From assembly GCA_022701965.1 (NCBI GenBank), contig JAKONL010000065.1, positions 1-13,518 on the forward strand: a DNA stretch of 13,518 nt. The letters are read 5' to 3'. Within the stretch, counting starts at the first letter, position 1, and the number at the start of each line of letters is the position of its first letter. Below the pieces are notes generated by a model, which saw only the letters and a list, made by a program, of their open reading frames with translations, made no database searches and was not told the DNA's origin. The position numbers were made by a program, and so were the translations under genes. This document shows positions 1-10,813 of this stretch, in pieces. The stretch is from Burkholderiaceae bacterium. GTDB taxonomy: Bacteria; Pseudomonadota; Gammaproteobacteria; Burkholderiales; Burkholderiaceae.

Positions 1-2
1 TG

Positions 3-266
3 CGCTTCCTCGACAAGGGCGACGTGCAGAAGATCGGCGGCGACAAGGTCAAGCAGGTCATCAAGGTCAAGAGCGGCATCGAGACCGAGACCTCCAAGAA
101 GATCCAGCGCCTGATCAAGGACAGCAAGATCAAGGTGCAGGCCGCCATCCAGGGCGACGCCGTGCGCGTGACCGGCGCCAAGCGCGACGACCTGCAGGCC
201 GCCATGGCGCTGATCAAGAAGGACGTGCCGGACATGCCGCTGTCCTTCGACAACTTCCGCGACTGA
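3..266 (+). CDS. yajQ: YajQ family nucleotide-binding protein (UPF0234/DUF520), 3' part only
   Basis: The gene enters from the left edge; the last 87 residues are visible, about half of a family member (E. coli YajQ is roughly 160 aa). The C-terminal half is highly characteristic: a segment [15 protein letters not shown], then [20 protein letters not shown], then [12 protein letters not shown], ending in the family's usual FxNFRD (here FDNFRD). Known from the family: a two-domain ferredoxin-like fold that binds nucleotides, with some members (Xanthomonas, Pseudomonas) reported as cyclic-di-GMP effectors; the cellular role in most bacteria is unclear. An in-frame GTG at 24 is internal to the conserved region and is not the start. 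The protease gene begins 4 bp after the stop, so the two may be co-transcribed. Assignment is secure; the true start lies outside the window. Confidence 0.93.
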   Translation, partial: RFLDKGDVQKIGGDKVKQVIKVKSGIETETSKKIQRLIKDSKIKVQAAIQGDAVRVTGAKRDDLQAAMALIKKDVPDMPLSFDNFRD

Positions 267-270
267 CGCG

Positions 271-966
271 ATGCGTCGCGGACGCCTGCGACCCCCGTCG
301 GCCGCCCTGCTGCTGCTCGCCGTCCTCGGCGCGACGACACGGCCCGCGCAGGCGGACTCGCTGATGCTGACCGGCACCATCGGCAGTCGCGCGATCCTGG
401 TCGTCAACGGCAGTGCGCCGAAGACGCTGGCGGTCGGCGAGCGGTTCCAGGGCGTGAAGCTCGTCTCCCTGCAGGACGGCCAGGCGGTGGTCGAGGTTAC
501 CGCGGCGGTGCCCGGCGCCCGCACCGAGCGCGTCACGCTGCGGATGGACACGCCTGTCAGCGTTGCTGGCGCCACGAACATCGCGGGCGCCGGCAACGGA
601 ACCCGCATCGTGCTGCCGTCGGGCAGCGGCGGCCACTTCACCACGCAGGGCACCATCAACGGCCGCACCGTGACATTCCTGCTCGACACGGGCGCGACCA
701 TGGTCGCGCTGTCGGCAGCGGATGCGGAGCGCATCGGCCTTCCCTACCGCGACGGGACGCCGATCCAGCTCAACACCGCCAACGGCGTGGTGGCCGGTTA
801 TCGGGTGCGGCTCGATTCGGTGCGGGTGGGCGATGTCGGCGTGACGGGCGTGGACGCGGTCGTCTCGCCGCAGTCGATGCCCTACGTGCTGCTGGGCAAC
901 AGCTTCATCGACCGTTTCTCGATGCGGCGCGACAGCGACCGCATGGTGCTCGACAAGCGCTTCTGA
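271..966 (+). CDS. Retropepsin-like aspartic protease (TIGR02281-type, clan AA), secreted or membrane-anchored
   Basis: A 231-aa protein. Residues 1-28 look like a signal peptide or signal anchor: basic MRRGRLR, a Leu/Ala-rich core, and a possible cleavage site near TRPAQA-D. Residues 30-95 (TGTIGSRAILVVNG, AVGERFQGVKLVSLQDGQAVVEV) form a small beta-rich domain reminiscent of the periplasmic region of type II secretion protein C or PilP; this is my inference. Residues 120-231 are a single retropepsin-like domain with catalytic DTG at D139-T140-G141 (context FLLDTGATMVALS) and a C-terminal hydrophobic-hydrophobic-Gly element, VLLGNSF, followed by FSMRRDSDRMVL, typical of the bacterial family. 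One DTG per chain means a homodimer is expected, as in retroviral proteases. Substrate is unknown. It follows yajQ by 4 bp and converges on the RidA-like gene with a 6-bp gap. Confidence 0.85.
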   Translation: MRRGRLRPPSAALLLLAVLGATTRPAQADSLMLTGTIGSRAILVVNGSAPKTLAVGERFQGVKLVSLQDGQAVVEVTAAVPGARTERVTLRMDTPVSVAGATNIAGAGNGTRIVLPSGSGGHFTTQGTINGRTVTFLLDTGATMVALSAADAERIGLPYRDGTPIQLNTANGVVAGYRVRLDSVRVGDVGVTGVDAVVSPQSMPYVLLGNSFIDRFSMRRDSDRMVLDKRF

Positions 967-972
967 CGCGCC

Positions 973-1326
973 TCAGCGCTGGGCGGCCGTGACCACCACC
1001 TCGATCTTGTAGGCCCCGTTGGCCAGCAGGGCCTGCACGGTGGCGCGCGGTGGCGTGTGGCCCGCGGGAATCCAGGCATCCCACACCTCGTTCATCACCG
1101 TGATGTCCTTGATGTCGGTCAGGAAGATCTGCGTCATCAGGATGCAGGTCTTGTCGCTGCCGGCCTCCGCCAGCAGGCGGTCGATCATCGCGAGCACCTG
1201 GGCGGTCTGGCCGGCCATGTCCTGCGTGGTGTCGTCGGGCACCTGCCCCGCGAGGTAGACGGTGCCGTTGTGGACGGCCGTCTCGCTCAGGCGCGGGCCG
1301 ACATGGAAGCGCTGGATTTCGCTCAT
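973..1326 (-). CDS. RidA/YjgF/YER057c family protein, YoaB-like subgroup
   Basis: 117 aa, usual size for the family. I start at the ATG at 1326 (MSEIQRFHVG) because AAGGAGAG lies about 9 nt upstream. A longer in-frame start at 1374 adds 16 charged residues with no family counterpart. Family features: the N-terminal strand GPRLSETAVHNGTVYLAGQVP, the helix QTAQVLAMIDRLLAEAGSDK, and TPPRATVQALL containing the Arg (R94) that binds the carboxylate of imine/enamine substrates in RidA enzymes. The WDAWIPAGH and KIEVVVTA segments resemble E. coli YoaB more than archetypal RidA. Family members form trimers and hydrolyse reactive 2-aminoacrylate-type enamines; the exact substrate of this subgroup is not established. 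It is the last gene of the minus-strand cluster, 31 bp after plsY. Confidence 0.9.
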   Translation of the reverse strand: MSEIQRFHVGPRLSETAVHNGTVYLAGQVPDDTTQDMAGQTAQVLAMIDRLLAEAGSDKTCILMTQIFLTDIKDITVMNEVWDAWIPAGHTPPRATVQALLANGAYKIEVVVTAAQR

Positions 1327-1335
1327 GGTGTTTCT

Positions 1336-1342
1336 CTCCTTG
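1336..1342 (-). promoter_or_regulatory. Strong Shine-Dalgarno of the RidA-like gene
   Basis: Read on the minus strand the sequence is AAGGAGA followed by a 9-nt spacer and ATG at 1326-1324. It decides the start of the RidA-like protein against the upstream in-frame ATG at 1374, which overlaps the end of plsY and lacks such a site. Confidence 0.75.
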
Positions 1343-1357
1343 GTTTCGATTCGGGAT

Positions 1358-1990
1358 TCATCGCTTCTTCGCACCGAGCCGCGACTCGGTCCCGGCCAGG
1401 AGGCGGCGCACGTTCTCGCGATGGCGCCAGACCAGCAGCAGGCTCATCACGATCAGCGCGGCAAGTACCGTGCGGTCGAATACCCACGCGATGCCGCTGC
1501 CGATGACGTAGAAGGCCGGCGCGAAGAACGCCGCCGCCAGCGAGGCGAGCGACGAGTATCTGAAGAAGAACGCGACGATGGCCCAGGTGGTGCCCGTCGC
1601 CAGCCCGAGCAGCCAGTCGATGCCGAACAGCGCGCCGGCCGCCGTCGCCACGCCCTTGCCGCCCCTGAAGCCGAAGAACACCGGATACAGGTGCCCGAGG
1701 AACGCGGCGAGCCCGGCCATCGCCGCGGTGCCGGCGCCCATGCCGAGATCGGGTCCGGCGATGCGGATCACGAACACCGGCACCCATCCCTTGAGCGCGT
1801 CCAGCAGCAGGGTCGCGAGCGCGGCGCCCTTGTTGCCCGATCGCAGCACGTTGGTCGCGCCGGGATTGCCGCTGCCGTAGCTGCGCGGATCGGCCATGCC
1901 CATCGAGCGGCTCACGATGACGGCGAACGACAGCGACCCGAGCAGGTACGACAGCACGACGGCGATGAACGAGGGAAGGTGGAAGCTCAA
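1358..1990 (-). CDS. plsY: Acyl-phosphate:glycerol-3-phosphate acyltransferase PlsY
   Basis: 210 aa from a TTG start at 1990 ([15 protein letters not shown]), the usual PlsY length. There is no ATG at a suitable place: the first in-frame ATGs lie after the first membrane helix, while GGAGA sits 8 nt upstream of the TTG. An integral membrane protein with about five hydrophobic helices. All three family motifs are present: GSGNPGATN in the first cytoplasmic loop, the glycine-rich [14 protein letters not shown] (phosphate-binding), and [13 protein letters not shown] near the C-terminus. The enzyme transfers the acyl group from acyl-phosphate to sn-glycerol 3-phosphate to make lysophosphatidic acid, the first step of phospholipid synthesis (partner PlsX makes acyl-phosphate; not in the window). 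It lies 35 bp downstream of the ybaK-type gene and 31 bp upstream of the RidA-like gene. Confidence 0.95.
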   Translation of the reverse strand: MSFHLPSFIAVVLSYLLGSLSFAVIVSRSMGMADPRSYGSGNPGATNVLRSGNKGAALATLLLDALKGWVPVFVIRIAGPDLGMGAGTAAMAGLAAFLGHLYPVFFGFRGGKGVATAAGALFGIDWLLGLATGTTWAIVAFFFRYSSLASLAAAFFAPAFYVIGSGIAWVFDRTVLAALIVMSLLLVWRHRENVRRLLAGTESRLGAKKR

Positions 1991-2025
1991 GGGGAATGTC
2001 TCCGGGACCGCGAAAGCGGGCGCGC

Positions 2026-2520
2026 CTATTCTGACAGCGCGCACTGCACCGGCCGCGCATCCAGCAGCGTCGTGCAGACCTGCGGATCGATGCCCACCAG
2101 ATAGCCGCGGCGCCCACCGTTGATGGCGATCCGCGGCAGCGCGAGGATGGTCGATTCGACATACACCGGCATCGCGCGGCGCGTGCCGAACGGCGAGGTA
2201 CCGCCGACCACGTAGCCGCTGTGCCGCTGCGCGACCTCGGGCCTGCAGGGCTCGACCGACTTGGCGTCGATCTGGCGCGCCAGGCTCTTGGTCGACACGG
2301 TGCGGTTGCCGTGCATCAGCACGATCAGCGGCCGCGCGTCCTGGTCCTGCATGACCAGCGTCTTGACCACGGTGTACGGGTCGAACCCCAGCACCGCGGC
2401 GCTGTGCTGCGCGCCGCCGTGCTCGAGGTACTCGTAGGGATGCTCGGTGAAGGCGATGCCGTTGGCGCGCAGCAGTTGCGTCGCCGGCGTCTCGCTGACG
2501 TGCACCTGCTTCTTCGCCAT
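2026..2520 (-). CDS. ybaK: YbaK/EbsC family Cys-tRNA(Pro)/Cys-tRNA(Cys) deacylase
   Basis: 164 aa, typical length. The protein aligns by eye along its whole length with E. coli YbaK: VVKTLVM contains the essential Lys (K53, equivalent to K46 of YbaK); [23 protein letters not shown] is the conserved Gly-rich substrate loop; [14 protein letters not shown] is the C-terminal signature. YbaK hydrolyses Cys mischarged on tRNA(Pro) by prolyl-tRNA synthetase, in trans, in the cytoplasm. The related free-standing editing enzymes ProXp-ala and YeaK are less likely given the GYVVGG loop. Start at ATG 2520 is supported by GAGG about 5 nt upstream. It is the only gene here that ends in TAG. It lies 21 bp after the tas-like gene, consistent with one transcript, although no functional link between them is evident. 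Confidence 0.92.
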   Translation of the reverse strand: MAKKQVHVSETPATQLLRANGIAFTEHPYEYLEHGGAQHSAAVLGFDPYTVVKTLVMQDQDARPLIVLMHGNRTVSTKSLARQIDAKSVEPCRPEVAQRHSGYVVGGTSPFGTRRAMPVYVESTILALPRIAINGGRRGYLVGIDPQVCTTLLDARPVQCALSE

Positions 2521-2541
2521 CGCTGCCTCGCCCGGGGATGC

Positions 2542-3603
2542 TCAGACGGCAGGGTCGCGCAGCGTCCAGCGGATGGCGTCGATCTCGGCCAGCACCTCGG
2601 GCGACAGCGTCGTGCCGTAGGCGTCGATGTCCTCGTCGAGCTGCGCCACCGACGTCACGCCGATGATCGTGCTCGCCACCTGCCACTTGGTGTAGCAGAA
2701 GGCCAGCGCCAGCTGCGTGGGCGTCAGGCCGTTGGCGCGTGCCAGCGCGTTGTAGCGGCGCGCGGCCTCCAGCGCCTCGGGACGGCCCCAGCGCTGCTTG
2801 CGCACCGACTCGTAGGAGGAGATGCGCGCGCCCTTCGGCGCGTCCGGGCCGTCGATGCCGCTCTGGTCGTACTTGCCGGTCAGGAGACCGAAGCCCAGCG
2901 GCGAATAGGCCAGCAGCGACACGCCGAGCCGGTGCATGGTCTCGTCGAGACCGTTCTCGAGCGAGCGCGAGATCAGGCAGTACACGTTCTGCACGGTCGC
3001 CACGCGCGGCAGCCCATGCTGCTCGGCCAGGCGCACGAATTCGTGGACGCCGTAGGACGACTCGTTCGACAGGCCGATGTAGCGCACCTTGCCGGCCTTG
3101 ACCAGGCCGTGCAGCGCGTCGAGCTGCTCGTGGATCGGCGTGGCCGAAGTCTCCTTCGACGGGTCGTAGTAGAGCGCGCCGAAGGCCGGCACGTGGCGCT
3201 CGGGCCAGTGGATCTGGTAGAGGTCGATGACGTCGGTCCGCAGGCGCTTCAGGCTCGCCTCGCACGAGGCGACGATGTCTGCCGCCGTCATGCCCGTGCC
3301 CTTCCGGATCCAGGGCATGCCGCGCGACGGCCCGGCGACCTTGGTGGCCAGCGTGAGCTTCTCGCGCGCGCCCGGGTTCTTCGCGAACCAGTTGCCGATG
3401 ATGGTCTCGGTGGCGCCGAAGGTGGCCTCGCGTGCGGGCACGGCGTACATCTCGGCGGTGTCGACGAAATCGATGCCGCGTTCGAGCGAGCGGTCGAGGA
3501 TGGCGTGGGCGGTGGGTTCGTCGACCTGTTCCCCGAAGGTCATGGTGCCCAGGCAGATGGGCGTGACGTGCAGATCGCTCTGCCCCAGTCGGATGCGTTG
3601 CAT
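2542..3603 (-). CDS. tas: Aldo/keto reductase, Tas-like
   Basis: 353 aa, close to E. coli Tas (about 346 aa), and similar throughout: [10 protein letters not shown] at residues 17-26, [11 protein letters not shown] at 46-56, GPSRG at 91-95, [11 protein letters not shown]-type segment at 127-136, [12 protein letters not shown], and [15 protein letters not shown]. The complete catalytic tetrad of the superfamily is visible as D48, Y53, K88 and H132. It is expected to be a cytosolic NADPH-dependent TIM-barrel oxidoreductase reducing a carbonyl compound. Tas was named for suppression of tyrosine auxotrophy under starvation; its physiological substrate is not firmly known. First gene of the minus-strand cluster, transcribed away from the alpha/beta hydrolase across a 59-bp gap. 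The Shine-Dalgarno is weak (GAGAG). The gene symbol reflects similarity, not proven function. Confidence 0.9.
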   Translation of the reverse strand: MQRIRLGQSDLHVTPICLGTMTFGEQVDEPTAHAILDRSLERGIDFVDTAEMYAVPAREATFGATETIIGNWFAKNPGAREKLTLATKVAGPSRGMPWIRKGTGMTAADIVASCEASLKRLRTDVIDLYQIHWPERHVPAFGALYYDPSKETSATPIHEQLDALHGLVKAGKVRYIGLSNESSYGVHEFVRLAEQHGLPRVATVQNVYCLISRSLENGLDETMHRLGVSLLAYSPLGFGLLTGKYDQSGIDGPDAPKGARISSYESVRKQRWGRPEALEAARRYNALARANGLTPTQLALAFCYTKWQVASTIIGVTSVAQLDEDIDAYGTTLSPEVLAEIDAIRWTLRDPAV

Positions 3604-3662
3604 GGTGAAGCTCTCGAAGCGTGAAGGAGTGCCGGAACTCTACCGTTCTTATGATCGACCGG
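3604..3662. promoter_or_regulatory. Divergent intergenic region between tas-like gene and alpha/beta hydrolase
   Basis: This 59-bp gap is the only divergent gap in the window, so it should hold promoters for both directions. The best match I can see is TATGAT at 3650-3655 on the plus strand (5 of 6 to the sigma-70 -10 consensus), but no convincing -35 lies 16-18 bp upstream, and it would put the start of transcription at about the hydrolase ATG, giving an essentially leaderless mRNA. On the minus strand TAGAGT (complement of 3635-3640) is a weaker -10 candidate. No clear operator palindrome is seen. Confidence 0.35.
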
Positions 3663-4577
3663 ATGTACACCGCCCGACGCACCTTCCGCAGCGAGTTCGT
3701 TCCCGTGCGCCAGCTCCGCTACCACGTGCGGCTCTGGGGCGTGCCGTCGGCGCCGCGGCCGCCGCTGGTGCTGCTGCACGGCTGGATGGACGTCGGCGCC
3801 TCCTGGCAGTTCGTGGTCGACGCGCTCGCCGAGGACCGCTTCGTCGTCGCGCCCGACTGGCGCGGCTTCGGGCTGACCGGGTGCGGCGACGTCGACTGCT
3901 GCTGGATGCCCGACTACCTGGCCGACCTCGAATGGCTGCTCGACCGTTATGCGGGCGACGCGCCGGTCGACCTGGTCGGCCACAGCATGGGCGGCAACAT
4001 CGCGATGCAGTACGCCGGCATCCGGCCGGCGCGCGTGCGGCGCCTGGTCAACCTCGAAGGCTTCGGCATGGCGGCCACGCCGGCCACCGACGCGCCCGCG
4101 CGCTACGCGCAGTGGATCGACGAGCTCAAGCGCCTGCACCGCGGCGAGATGGCGCTGCAGGGGTACGCCGACATCGACGGCGTGGCGCGCCGCCTCATGA
4201 AGACCAACCCGCGCCTCGACCCCGGCAAGGCGCGCTGGCTCGCCGGCCACTGGGCGGCGCCGGTGCGCCAGCCGGACGGCAGCGAGCGCTGGTCGATCCT
4301 CGGGCATCCGGCGCACAAGGTCGTGAACGCGAACGTCTACCGCGTCGAGGAGGCACTGGCGCTCTATGCCTGCATCGCGGCGCCCGTACTGGCGGTGGAG
4401 GCGGCCGACAGCACCCTCGCGCACTGGCGCAAGCACCGCTACTCGCGGGCCGAATACCATGAGCGCCTGAAGTCGGTCCCCGACGCGCGCGTCGCCGTCG
4501 TCGAAGATGCCGGGCACATGCTCCACCACGACCAGCCCGGGCACGTCAGCCGGCTGATCGAAGATTTCCTCGCCTGA
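3663..4577 (+). CDS. Alpha/beta hydrolase fold protein, substrate unknown
   Basis: 304 aa from ATG 3663 ([15 protein letters not shown]). In-frame alternatives are GTG 3621 and ATG 3651; they add 14 or 4 residues and none of the three has a good Shine-Dalgarno, so the start is uncertain. The fold is clear: LLHGWMDVG carries the HGW oxyanion-hole motif, PDWRGFG is the strand-4 loop, and GHSMGG gives nucleophile S108. Likely acid D249 (in VEAADS) and base H285 (in [11 protein letters not shown], the classical ending) complete the triad. Such proteins include esterases, epoxide hydrolases and haloalkane dehalogenases; Ser as nucleophile favours an esterase/lipase or C-C hydrolase and argues against the Asp-dependent enzymes. 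Probably cytosolic: no signal peptide. It is 29 bp upstream of the big kinase gene on the same strand, but nothing indicates a joint function. Confidence 0.85.
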   Translation: MYTARRTFRSEFVPVRQLRYHVRLWGVPSAPRPPLVLLHGWMDVGASWQFVVDALAEDRFVVAPDWRGFGLTGCGDVDCCWMPDYLADLEWLLDRYAGDAPVDLVGHSMGGNIAMQYAGIRPARVRRLVNLEGFGMAATPATDAPARYAQWIDELKRLHRGEMALQGYADIDGVARRLMKTNPRLDPGKARWLAGHWAAPVRQPDGSERWSILGHPAHKVVNANVYRVEEALALYACIAAPVLAVEAADSTLAHWRKHRYSRAEYHERLKSVPDARVAVVEDAGHMLHHDQPGHVSRLIEDFLA

Positions 4578-4606
4578 CCGCCTTTTCGCCTTTCCCGCCG
4601 CGTCCC

Positions 4607-8142
<3,536 letters not shown>

Positions 8143-8146
<4 letters not shown>

Positions 8147-8970
8147 ACGCGGCTCCCGACGTCGACGAGATCGAGCTGCGCCTGCTGATGGAGGCGATCT
8201 ACCTGCGCTACAGCTACGACTTCCGCGACTACACCGGTGCCTCGCAGAAGCGGCGCGTGGCCTACGCGCTCGCGCAGTTCGGGCTGCCGAACGTCTCGGC
8301 GCTGCAGAACCGCGTGCTGCACGACCCGGCGGTGTTCGCGCAGCTGCTGCAGTTCCTCACCATTCCGGTCAGCGAGAGGTTCCGCGACCCGGCCTACTTC
8401 CTCGCGCTGCGCCAGCAGGTGGTGCCGGTGCTCCACACCTACCCGTCGGTCAAGATCTGGGTGGCCGGCTGCAGCACCGGCGAGGAAGCCTGGTCGATCG
8501 CGATCATGCTGCACGAGGAGGGACTGCTCAAGCGAACGCAGATCTACGCGACGGACATCAACCCGGCATCGATCGAGAAGGCCCGCCAGGGCATCTTCCC
8601 GCTCGAAGCGGTCAAGGGCTACACGACCAACTACCAGCAGTCGGGAGGCACCAGCGCCTTCTCCGACTACTACACCGCGGCGTACGGCGGCGCCCGCTTC
8701 GACCCGTTCCTGTGCGCCGACGTGATCTTCGCCGACCACAGTCTGGCGACCGACAGCGTCTTCGCCGAGACGCAGCTGGTGTCCTGCCGCAACGTGCTGA
8801 TCTACTTCAACCGCAAGCTGCAGGACCGCGCGCTCGGGCTGTTCCACGAGTCGCTGTGTCATCGCGGTTTCCTCAGGCTGGGCTCGAAGGAGAGCATCGA
8901 CTTCTCCGGCTATGCGGAGCGCTTCGACACGCTCGCGAAGGCCGAGCGCATCTACCGCAAGGCGTCATGA
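8143..8970 (+). CDS. CheR-type SAM-dependent protein-glutamate methyltransferase
   Basis: 275 aa from GTG 8143, which overlaps the kinase stop as GTGA and has GGAG 6 nt upstream; the next in-frame ATG (8188) would lose part of the N-terminal helical domain. The N-terminal region runs to about residue 75, with [15 protein letters not shown] at the junction. The catalytic domain shows the SAM-binding loop [12 protein letters not shown], the acidic [15 protein letters not shown] and the family signature [10 protein letters not shown]. CheR enzymes methylate glutamates on chemoreceptor coiled coils. The C-terminal [11 protein letters not shown] replaces the more usual LGHSE motif and is, to my recollection, typical of stand-alone CheR proteins found beside hybrid kinases. 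No beta-subdomain pentapeptide tether partner or chemoreceptor is present, so the substrate is unknown. Translation is very likely coupled to both neighbours. Confidence 0.92.
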
Positions 8971-9557
8971 GACGGCGGCAGCGCATGCGGGCAGTCGTCG
9001 TCGGGGCCTCGGCCGGCGGCATCGAGGCCCTGATGACCCTGCTCGACGACCTGCCGTCGCCGTGGCGGCTGCCGGTGGTCGTCGTGATCCACGTGCCCGA
9101 GCGCCGCGAGAGTCTGCTCGCCCGGGTGTTCGGCCAGCGCCTGCGCGTTCCGGTGCGCGAAGCGGCCGACAAGGCGCGCATCGAGGACGGCGTCGTCTAC
9201 TTCGCGCCGCCGGGCTACCACCTGTCGATCGAGCGGCAGCACGTGTTCTCGCTGAGCTGCGAGCCGCCGGTGCTATGGTCGCGGCCGTCGATCGACGTGC
9301 TCATGAGTTCGGCCGCCGATGCCTACGGCCCTGCCCTCGCGGGCCTGCTGCTGACCGGCGCCAACCAGGACGGCGCGCAGGGCATGCTGCACATCCACCG
9401 CGCCGGCGGCCTCACCGCGGTGCAGGATCCCGCCGAGGCCGAGGTGGCTACCATGCCGCGTGCCGCGCTCGGCCTGCATGCGCCGGATTTCGTTTTGCCC
9501 CTGCGCGAGCTGCGCGCGCTTCTCGTGCGACTGGATACCCCCGATGCCGATGACTGA
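8967..9557 (+). CDS. CheB-type methylesterase, catalytic domain only
   Basis: 196 aa from ATG 8967, which overlaps the cheR-like stop as ATGA; an internal ATG at 8985 would also leave the domain intact. Only the C-terminal esterase/deamidase domain of CheB is present; there is no N-terminal receiver, so control by phosphorylation of an attached receiver is impossible. The catalytic triad is visible as S15 (VVGASAGG), H42 (VVIHVPERR) and D135 (LTGANQDGAQGM). PPGYHLSIE and SRPSIDVLMSSAADAYG are further family signatures. CheB enzymes remove methyl groups from chemoreceptor glutamates and deamidate glutamines. Regulation may come from a receiver supplied in trans, for example by one of the three on the hybrid kinase or that of the downstream kinase (inference). 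It ends 14 nt inside the next gene. Confidence 0.91.
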   Translation: MRRRQRMRAVVVGASAGGIEALMTLLDDLPSPWRLPVVVVIHVPERRESLLARVFGQRLRVPVREAADKARIEDGVVYFAPPGYHLSIERQHVFSLSCEPPVLWSRPSIDVLMSSAADAYGPALAGLLLTGANQDGAQGMLHIHRAGGLTAVQDPAEAEVATMPRAALGLHAPDFVLPLRELRALLVRLDTPDADD

Positions 9558-10773
9558 TGTCGAGAGCAAGCTGCTGATCGTCGACGACCTGCCCGAGAAC
9601 CTGCTGGCGCTCGACGCGCTGATCCGCGGCCGCGGCCGCACGGTATTCCAGGCCACCTCGGCCGACGAGGCGCTCGCGCTGATGCTCGACCACGAGTTCG
9701 CGCTGGCGATCCTCGACGTGCAGATGCCGATCATGAACGGGTTCGAACTGGCCGAATTCATGCGCGGCACCGAGCGCACGCGCCACATCCCGATCATCTT
9801 CGTGAGCGCGGCCGGCCGCGAGATGAACTACGCCTTCAAGGGCTACGAGAGCGGCGCGGTCGACTTCCTGCAGAAGCCGCTCGATGCCTACGTGGTCACC
9901 AGCAAGGTCAACGTCTTCGTCGACCTGCACCGGCACCGCAAGGCGCTCAAGCGCGAGATGGAGGCGCTGGCCGCGTCGCATCGCGAGCAGGAGACGCTGG
10001 TCGCGCAGCTGCAGGCCGCGCAGGCCGACCTGCAGCGCGCGGTGCGGGTGCGCGACGATTTCATGTCGATGGTCTCGCACGAACTGCGCACGCCGCTCAA
10101 CACGCTCTACCTGGAGACGCAGGTGCGCAAGATGCACCTGTCCAAAGGCAACCTGAAGCCGTTCTCGGCCGAGCAGCTGCCCACGCTGATCGAGCGCGAC
10201 CAGCGGCAGATCCAGAACATGGTCCGGCTGATCGACGACATGCTCGACGTCACGCGCCTGCGCCGCGACGCGCTGTCGATCCGGCCCAAGCCGTTCGATC
10301 TCGCCGAACTCGCGCGTGGCGTGATCGACAACCTCGCGCAGCAGGCCGAAGCGGCGGGCTCGCCGATCGCGCTGGAGGCGCCTTTTCCGGTGCCCGGCGT
10401 CTGGGACGAGTTCCGTATCGAGCAGGTGCTGACCAATCTGCTGACCAACGCGCTGCGCTATGGCGGCGGCCGCCCGGTGCAGGTCGAGGTCGTGCAGCAG
10501 GAGGGCCTCGCGCGCATGAGCGTGCGCGACGGCGGCATCGGCATCGCGCCGGCCGACCAGGCGCGCATCTTCGAGCAGTTCGAGCGCACCGACGACAGCC
10601 GCAAGCACGCCGCCGGCCTCGGGCTGGGCCTCTACATCACGCGCGAGATCGTGCGCGCGCACGGCGGCACGGTCGCGCTGGATAGCGCCGTCGGCGCGGG
10701 CGCGACCTTCCGGGTGACGCTGCCGCTGCAGGTCCAGGCGCCGGCATCGAACCGAGGGGCTTCCGTGGCATGA
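9544..10773 (+). CDS. Soluble REC-HisKA-HATPase histidine kinase (response regulator/kinase hybrid)
   Basis: 409 aa from ATG 9544 (MPMTDVESKLLIVDD); ATG 9550 is an equally possible start. The start overlaps the cheB-like gene by 14 nt. Domain order is reversed relative to the first kinase: a receiver (residues 8-128) with acidic D14-D15, phospho-acceptor D58 (ILDVQMP), S88 and K111 (FLQKPLD), a coiled coil at about 133-170, HisKA with H179 ([11 protein letters not shown]), and an ATPase with N302 in the N box, DGGIGI at 329-334 and GLGLGL at 358-363. No membrane segment, so cytosolic. The architecture suggests that its kinase activity is set by phosphorylation of its own receiver, perhaps from the upstream hybrid kinase, or that both act on a common partner encoded elsewhere. 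No output domain follows. The gap to prfB is 40 bp. Confidence 0.92.
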   Translation: MPMTDVESKLLIVDDLPENLLALDALIRGRGRTVFQATSADEALALMLDHEFALAILDVQMPIMNGFELAEFMRGTERTRHIPIIFVSAAGREMNYAFKGYESGAVDFLQKPLDAYVVTSKVNVFVDLHRHRKALKREMEALAASHREQETLVAQLQAAQADLQRAVRVRDDFMSMVSHELRTPLNTLYLETQVRKMHLSKGNLKPFSAEQLPTLIERDQRQIQNMVRLIDDMLDVTRLRRDALSIRPKPFDLAELARGVIDNLAQQAEAAGSPIALEAPFPVPGVWDEFRIEQVLTNLLTNALRYGGGRPVQVEVVQQEGLARMSVRDGGIGIAPADQARIFEQFERTDDSRKHAAGLGLGLYITREIVRAHGGTVALDSAVGAGATFRVTLPLQVQAPASNRGASVA

Positions 10774-10813
10774 GAAAATGCCCGGCTTTCCCCGAACACC
10801 GTCAGGACACCCC

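Noticed and set aside
1327..1374. 16-residue longer start of the RidA-like protein.
   Set aside because: It would overlap the end of plsY and lacks a ribosome binding site, whereas ATG 1326 has a strong one.
2008..2019. CCGC-GAAA-GCGG hairpin between the ybaK-type gene and plsY.
   Set aside because: A 4-bp stem is expected by chance in this base composition; no T-run and no attenuator-like alternative pairing seen.
2221..3624. Long plus-strand open frame (467 codons) opposite the aldo/keto reductase and deacylase genes.
   Set aside because: Low-complexity Arg/His/Leu/Val-rich translation without motif; antisense to two genes with intact catalytic residues.
3621..3662. Longer N-termini of the alpha/beta hydrolase from GTG 3621 or ATG 3651.
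   Set aside because: The added residues ([10 protein letters not shown] and MIDR) have no family counterpart and GTG 3621 would occupy most of the divergent promoter gap. ATG 3663 is preferred, but not proven.
1358..3682. A single 774-codon open frame on the minus strand ending with PlsY.
   Set aside because: Only its last 210 codons match a family. The rest runs out of frame through the ybaK-type and aldo/keto reductase genes and is Arg/Ala/His-rich, as expected for a shadow frame in high-G+C DNA; it is not a fusion.
10767..10782. Inverted repeat GGCAT-GAGAAA-ATGCC over the end of the REC-kinase gene as a terminator.
   Set aside because: Only a 5-bp stem and no T-run follows; too weak to call a terminator before prfB.
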